Below the pieces are notes generated by a model that saw only the letters and a list, made by a program, of their open reading frames with translations, made no database searches and was not told the DNA's origin. DNA of 15,343 nucleotides. It comes from CAZXCQ01 sp964639275 (GTDB taxonomy: Bacteria > Desulfobacterota > DSM-4660 > Desulfatiglandales > Desulfatiglandaceae). Location of the stretch: NCBI GenBank assembly GCA_964639275.1, contig CAZXCQ010000152.1:1-15343 (forward strand), read 5' to 3'. The position numbers were made by a program, and so were the translations under genes. Positions 12,971 through 15,343 of this stretch are shown here, one piece after another (position 1 is the stretch's first letter; every line of letters begins with the position of its first letter).

Positions 12971-14982
12971 GGGTGTTCCCCTGCAGGGAAGGTCAGGATA
13001 AAGGTGGCGCCGCCTTTGTCATTATTGAACGTTTCAATCTGCCCGTCAAACTCTTTGACAATGGATTGGGTAATGGTGAGCCCCAGACCGGTCCCTTTTC
13101 CCGCTTCCTTTGTGGTAAAGAAGGGGTCAAAGATCTTTCTTCTCTGGTCGTCGGATATGCCGGTGGCATTATCACCGACCTCAATGAACACGGTCCCATC
13201 TGTCACGTCGGTACGAACCCAGAGTTCCTTATGGTCATGGGGGCAGTCGTCCAACGCCTGACGGGCGTTGACCACCAGGTTCATGATGACCTGTTCCAGC
13301 CGATTCGGGTGCGCCTTCAATAAAGGAAGACCCTCTTTCAATTTCTTCTGGACCCGTATACCGTGGGCCTCCAGCTGACGTCCGATCATGGAAAACACGT
13401 TGTCAATGGCTCGATTCGCGTGAACATCCAGGGGTGCCGGCATGCGATCCTCCCTGGCGAAGTCGCGAATATTCCGTATGACCTCTGTCATCCGTCCCAC
13501 CTGATGGGATACCATCTCCAGGCTCTCAAGGAGTTCGTCTTCCTCCAGGGTCCATCCTTCCTCCCTTCCAAACAGGATCCCATCTGTGACAACCCGGATG
13601 GTATTCAGTGGCTGGTTCAACTCATGGGCAATTCCCGCGGCCATGGTCCCTAAGGCCGCCAGACGATCCTCGTGGTAGAGCTTCAGTTCATTCAAGCGGG
13701 CCTTTTCAGCCATCTCCTTGAGTTCGGTCGTATCGTCCAAAATAAAACAGATACCGGCCGAGCCCTCATATTCAAGGGCCTGCGCGTAGCTGCTGTAATT
13801 AAGATCTCTGGACCTTGTTCTTACCTTAAGCTCTAGCCGCAGAGGTCCCTTTTCGCTTCCCTCAAACATTTGTTTGAGCTTGGATCGAACCCCTTCTTGT
13901 TCCTCCACACACACCGCCTCAAGTAAGTCCTGCAAACCGATTTCTTTACCCGAGACCGCAAGAAGCTCCTCAAAACGTTTGTTGTAGTAGAGTGCTTTTT
14001 CTCTTCCAAAAAAAGCGATCCCGAGCCCTGCATAATCAGTAATGGTCTTGAACATGGATTCGGAGCTCTTCAGTCTGCTCTCTACCCGTCGTTCGTGGGT
14101 AATATCGCGAATGTGATGAACGGCACCGAAAACCCGTCCGTTGAAGTCGCGCATCAGCGCTGTGTTGCCGGTCACGAAACGGCCGGCCCCGGTGATCATG
14201 GGGATAAATGCCAACGAACGAACCGCGTCTCCTTCCCGCTTGAAATCCAGATAAGTTGCCTCCCACTGAGGGTCCGGATCAAGGATGAGATCGACGATGA
14301 TCGGACGTCTTATCCCGTAAAAAGGGAGAGCATACTCGCGGCTCCCCTTGCCGATCACTCGAGAGGCATTCCACCCTGTCATTTGCTCGACCGCTCTATT
14401 CCATGCCGTTGTCTTTCCCTCAGTGTTTATCATGAACATGGGGATCGGCACGAAATTCAATAAGTCATCGGCCTTCTTAGACGTATTCATCTTGCTGAAC
14501 CAGAGTTCAAAGAGACCGATGGCCGCCCTCACGAAGGCTTCGGCTTCCGACGTCAGATGTGCCCCATCAGCGCCTATGATAAGGATGAATCCCGATAGAT
14601 ACTCTCCCAGGAAGAGAGGGAGAAGCAATCGCCTGGAATGGCCGGCTGAAGACCCAGAATGGACAAACCGGGATTGAACGATCTCTTTCTTTTCAAGAGC
14701 TTCCCAGATCGAGCCCGGGATATCCTCGGCTGTCAGGGTCGCCGACGCATCCTCAGCATTAGCGGCCCAGCAACTCAACATCTCAAGCTGAAATGCACCG
14801 GATGGGATGTACAATTTACGAAATAGTATGGCGGCATCTGCCGAAATGACACCACAGAGTATTTGAAGCGTCTCGCTCAGACGCGGGCTCTGAATCTGGG
14901 CATCGGTCAAAGTGCCCGCCATTATTCCCAATGCCTGGATCATTGACAGTTTTGGGAAAACACCCTTCCTGACTTTACCCAT
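12967..14982 (-). CDS. Soluble GAF/PAS sensor histidine kinase
   Basis: This 671-aa kinase has no signal peptide or transmembrane helix and so should sense an intracellular signal. In order: a GAF-like N-terminal domain (about 30-162), PAS 1 (about 171-300, 'NFVPIPMFMINTEGKTTAWN'), PAS 2 (about 308-425), a HisKA domain with phospho-acceptor H453 in 'AAGIAHELNQPLN', and an HATPase domain (about 520-669). The HATPase has the N-box 'NLVVNARQAL' (N572), G1 'GDNATGI' (604-609, where most have DNGPGI), the F-box 'DPFFTTK' and G2 'GTGLGL' (630-635). This is the NtrB-like HPK4 arrangement that usually partners NtrC-type regulators. ATG 14982 is preceded by GAGG about 7 nt upstream. The operon places it with the next-gene regulator, and it probably reports on the imported compound, a demethylation product or a corrinoid/redox state; the ligand is unknown. 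Confidence 0.93.
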   Translation of the reverse strand: MGKVRKGVFPKLSMIQALGIMAGTLTDAQIQSPRLSETLQILCGVISADAAILFRKLYIPSGAFQLEMLSCWAANAEDASATLTAEDIPGSIWEALEKKEIVQSRFVHSGSSAGHSRRLLLPLFLGEYLSGFILIIGADGAHLTSEAEAFVRAAIGLFELWFSKMNTSKKADDLLNFVPIPMFMINTEGKTTAWNRAVEQMTGWNASRVIGKGSREYALPFYGIRRPIIVDLILDPDPQWEATYLDFKREGDAVRSLAFIPMITGAGRFVTGNTALMRDFNGRVFGAVHHIRDITHERRVESRLKSSESMFKTITDYAGLGIAFFGREKALYYNKRFEELLAVSGKEIGLQDLLEAVCVEEQEGVRSKLKQMFEGSEKGPLRLELKVRTRSRDLNYSSYAQALEYEGSAGICFILDDTTELKEMAEKARLNELKLYHEDRLAALGTMAAGIAHELNQPLNTIRVVTDGILFGREEGWTLEEDELLESLEMVSHQVGRMTEVIRNIRDFAREDRMPAPLDVHANRAIDNVFSMIGRQLEAHGIRVQKKLKEGLPLLKAHPNRLEQVIMNLVVNARQALDDCPHDHKELWVRTDVTDGTVFIEVGDNATGISDDQRRKIFDPFFTTKEAGKGTGLGLTITQSIVKEFDGQIETFNNDKGGATFILTFPAGEHP

Positions 14983-15062
14983 TGAACGACCTCATTTGGG
15001 ACTTGAAAATAGATCCTGGATGTTCGATAGTGGTTGTTGGATGGTGACCGCTGAGACGGTAC

Positions 15063-15088
15063 TTGCCTAACATGATTGCCTAACATGA
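15063..15088. repeat. 13-bp tandem duplication
   Basis: ttgcctaacatga occurs twice in direct succession (15063-15075, 15076-15088), about 80 bp upstream of the kinase start. It may be a replication-slippage product or a paired regulator site; nothing visible decides. Confidence 0.8.
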
Positions 15089-15199
15089 TCAAGGCATAAA
15101 GAAAGTCTTGTGCGTATGGTTTTGGGGTCCGATACCGGCGGACTTTCTGAAGATGGCCTTTTTACGAAGCCTTAAAGGTTCAGAAGCACCTATCTGAAG

Positions 15200-15227
15200 A
15201 TCTTATTAAAAACAAGGGGGGAGTCAA
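15200..15227 (-). promoter_or_regulatory. Candidate sigma-70 promoter for the kinase-regulator operon
   Basis: On the minus strand, TTGACT (15227-15222) and TAAGAT (15205-15200) are separated by 16 bp, matching -35 at 5 of 6 and -10 at 4 of 6 positions. Initiation near 15193 would give a leader of about 210 nt before ATG 14982. It is a sequence match only. Confidence 0.35.
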
Positions 15228-15343
15228 GAAAAATCGCCTTGGATTGTGGGCGAAGCCCGCGCGATACCCTGTGTAAGGGGATACTTCATAGAACCTGGTG
15301 GATCTCAAAGGGAGCATCCGGGGGAACATGATATTGCGGGGAT

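Larger units (their letters stand above)
14983..15343. other. Gene-free upstream region of the kinase operon
   Basis: No credible coding frame is seen in these 361 bp. It holds a 13-bp tandem duplication (15063-15088), a candidate sigma-70 promoter (15200-15227) and a GGGC-GAA-GCCC mini-hairpin (15248-15258). The far right end (ATG at 15328 after GGGGGA, plus strand) might begin a divergent gene, but only five codons are visible. Confidence 0.6.

Noticed and set aside
1754..14677. Many long plus-strand open frames opposite the operon genes
   Set aside because: They mirror the minus-strand genes, lack ribosome sites and recognisable motifs, and are expected from moderately GC-rich coding sequence.
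15328..15343. ATG with GGGGGA upstream as the start of a divergent plus-strand gene
   Set aside because: Only five codons lie in the window, so it cannot be judged.
1..15343. CRISPR arrays, tRNA, rRNA, complete insertion sequences
   Set aside because: No spaced repeat array, cloverleaf with a recognisable TpsiC arm, rRNA segment or transposase frame was seen on either strand.

Overview
The window (about 54% GC by eye) looks like chromosome from an anaerobic bacterium, most probably a Desulfobacterota (former Deltaproteobacteria) sulfate reducer or relative. This is inferred from the mix of corrinoid and methyl-tetrahydrofolate methyltransferases, a DUF1638 protein, a TRAP transporter, a PAS kinase with an NtrC-type regulator, and a SWIM-protein remnant. 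No rRNA or taxonomic marker is present.

Nearly everything lies on the minus strand and reads right to left. A two-component pair comes first: a soluble GAF/PAS histidine kinase (14982-12967) and a sigma-54 response regulator (12970-11516). The next 196 bp hold what looks like a complete sigma-54 control region: two GGTGCACC palindromes, a perfect IHF consensus, and a -24/-12 promoter. The operon that follows contains an AcsE-like methyltransferase paralogue with an altered pterin pocket (11319-10525), TRAP genes dctP, dctQ and dctM (10429-7465), a URO-D-fold methyltransferase (7393-6320), a 71-aa unknown small protein (6309-6094), a CmuA-like fusion of a URO-D methyltransferase with a corrinoid domain (6100-4157), a DUF1638 protein (4040-3297), an MtaA/MtbA-like zinc methyltransferase (3223-2213), a free-standing corrinoid protein (2173-1523) and a second AcsE-like methyltransferase with an intact pterin pocket (1529-735). 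At the left edge, convergent, is the 5'-truncated remnant of a SWIM zinc-finger gene (163-771, plus strand), which starts at an 18-bp tandem duplication.

Proposed working model (inference): a small methylated or methoxylated, probably carboxylated, compound is sensed in the cytoplasm by the kinase and imported by the TRAP transporter. URO-D-family enzymes move its methyl group onto Co(I) of the fused or free corrinoid protein. The intact AcsE-like enzyme at the operon end passes it to tetrahydrofolate, feeding a Wood-Ljungdahl-type pathway. The substrate cannot be read from sequence. No reductive activator of corrinoid proteins is encoded here, so one must be supplied from elsewhere. The unusual points are the combination of three URO-D proteins, two corrinoid modules and two AcsE-like proteins in one unit, the CmuA-like fusion, the first AcsE-like copy with key pterin-binding residues replaced, and the small unknown ORF coupled to the fusion gene.
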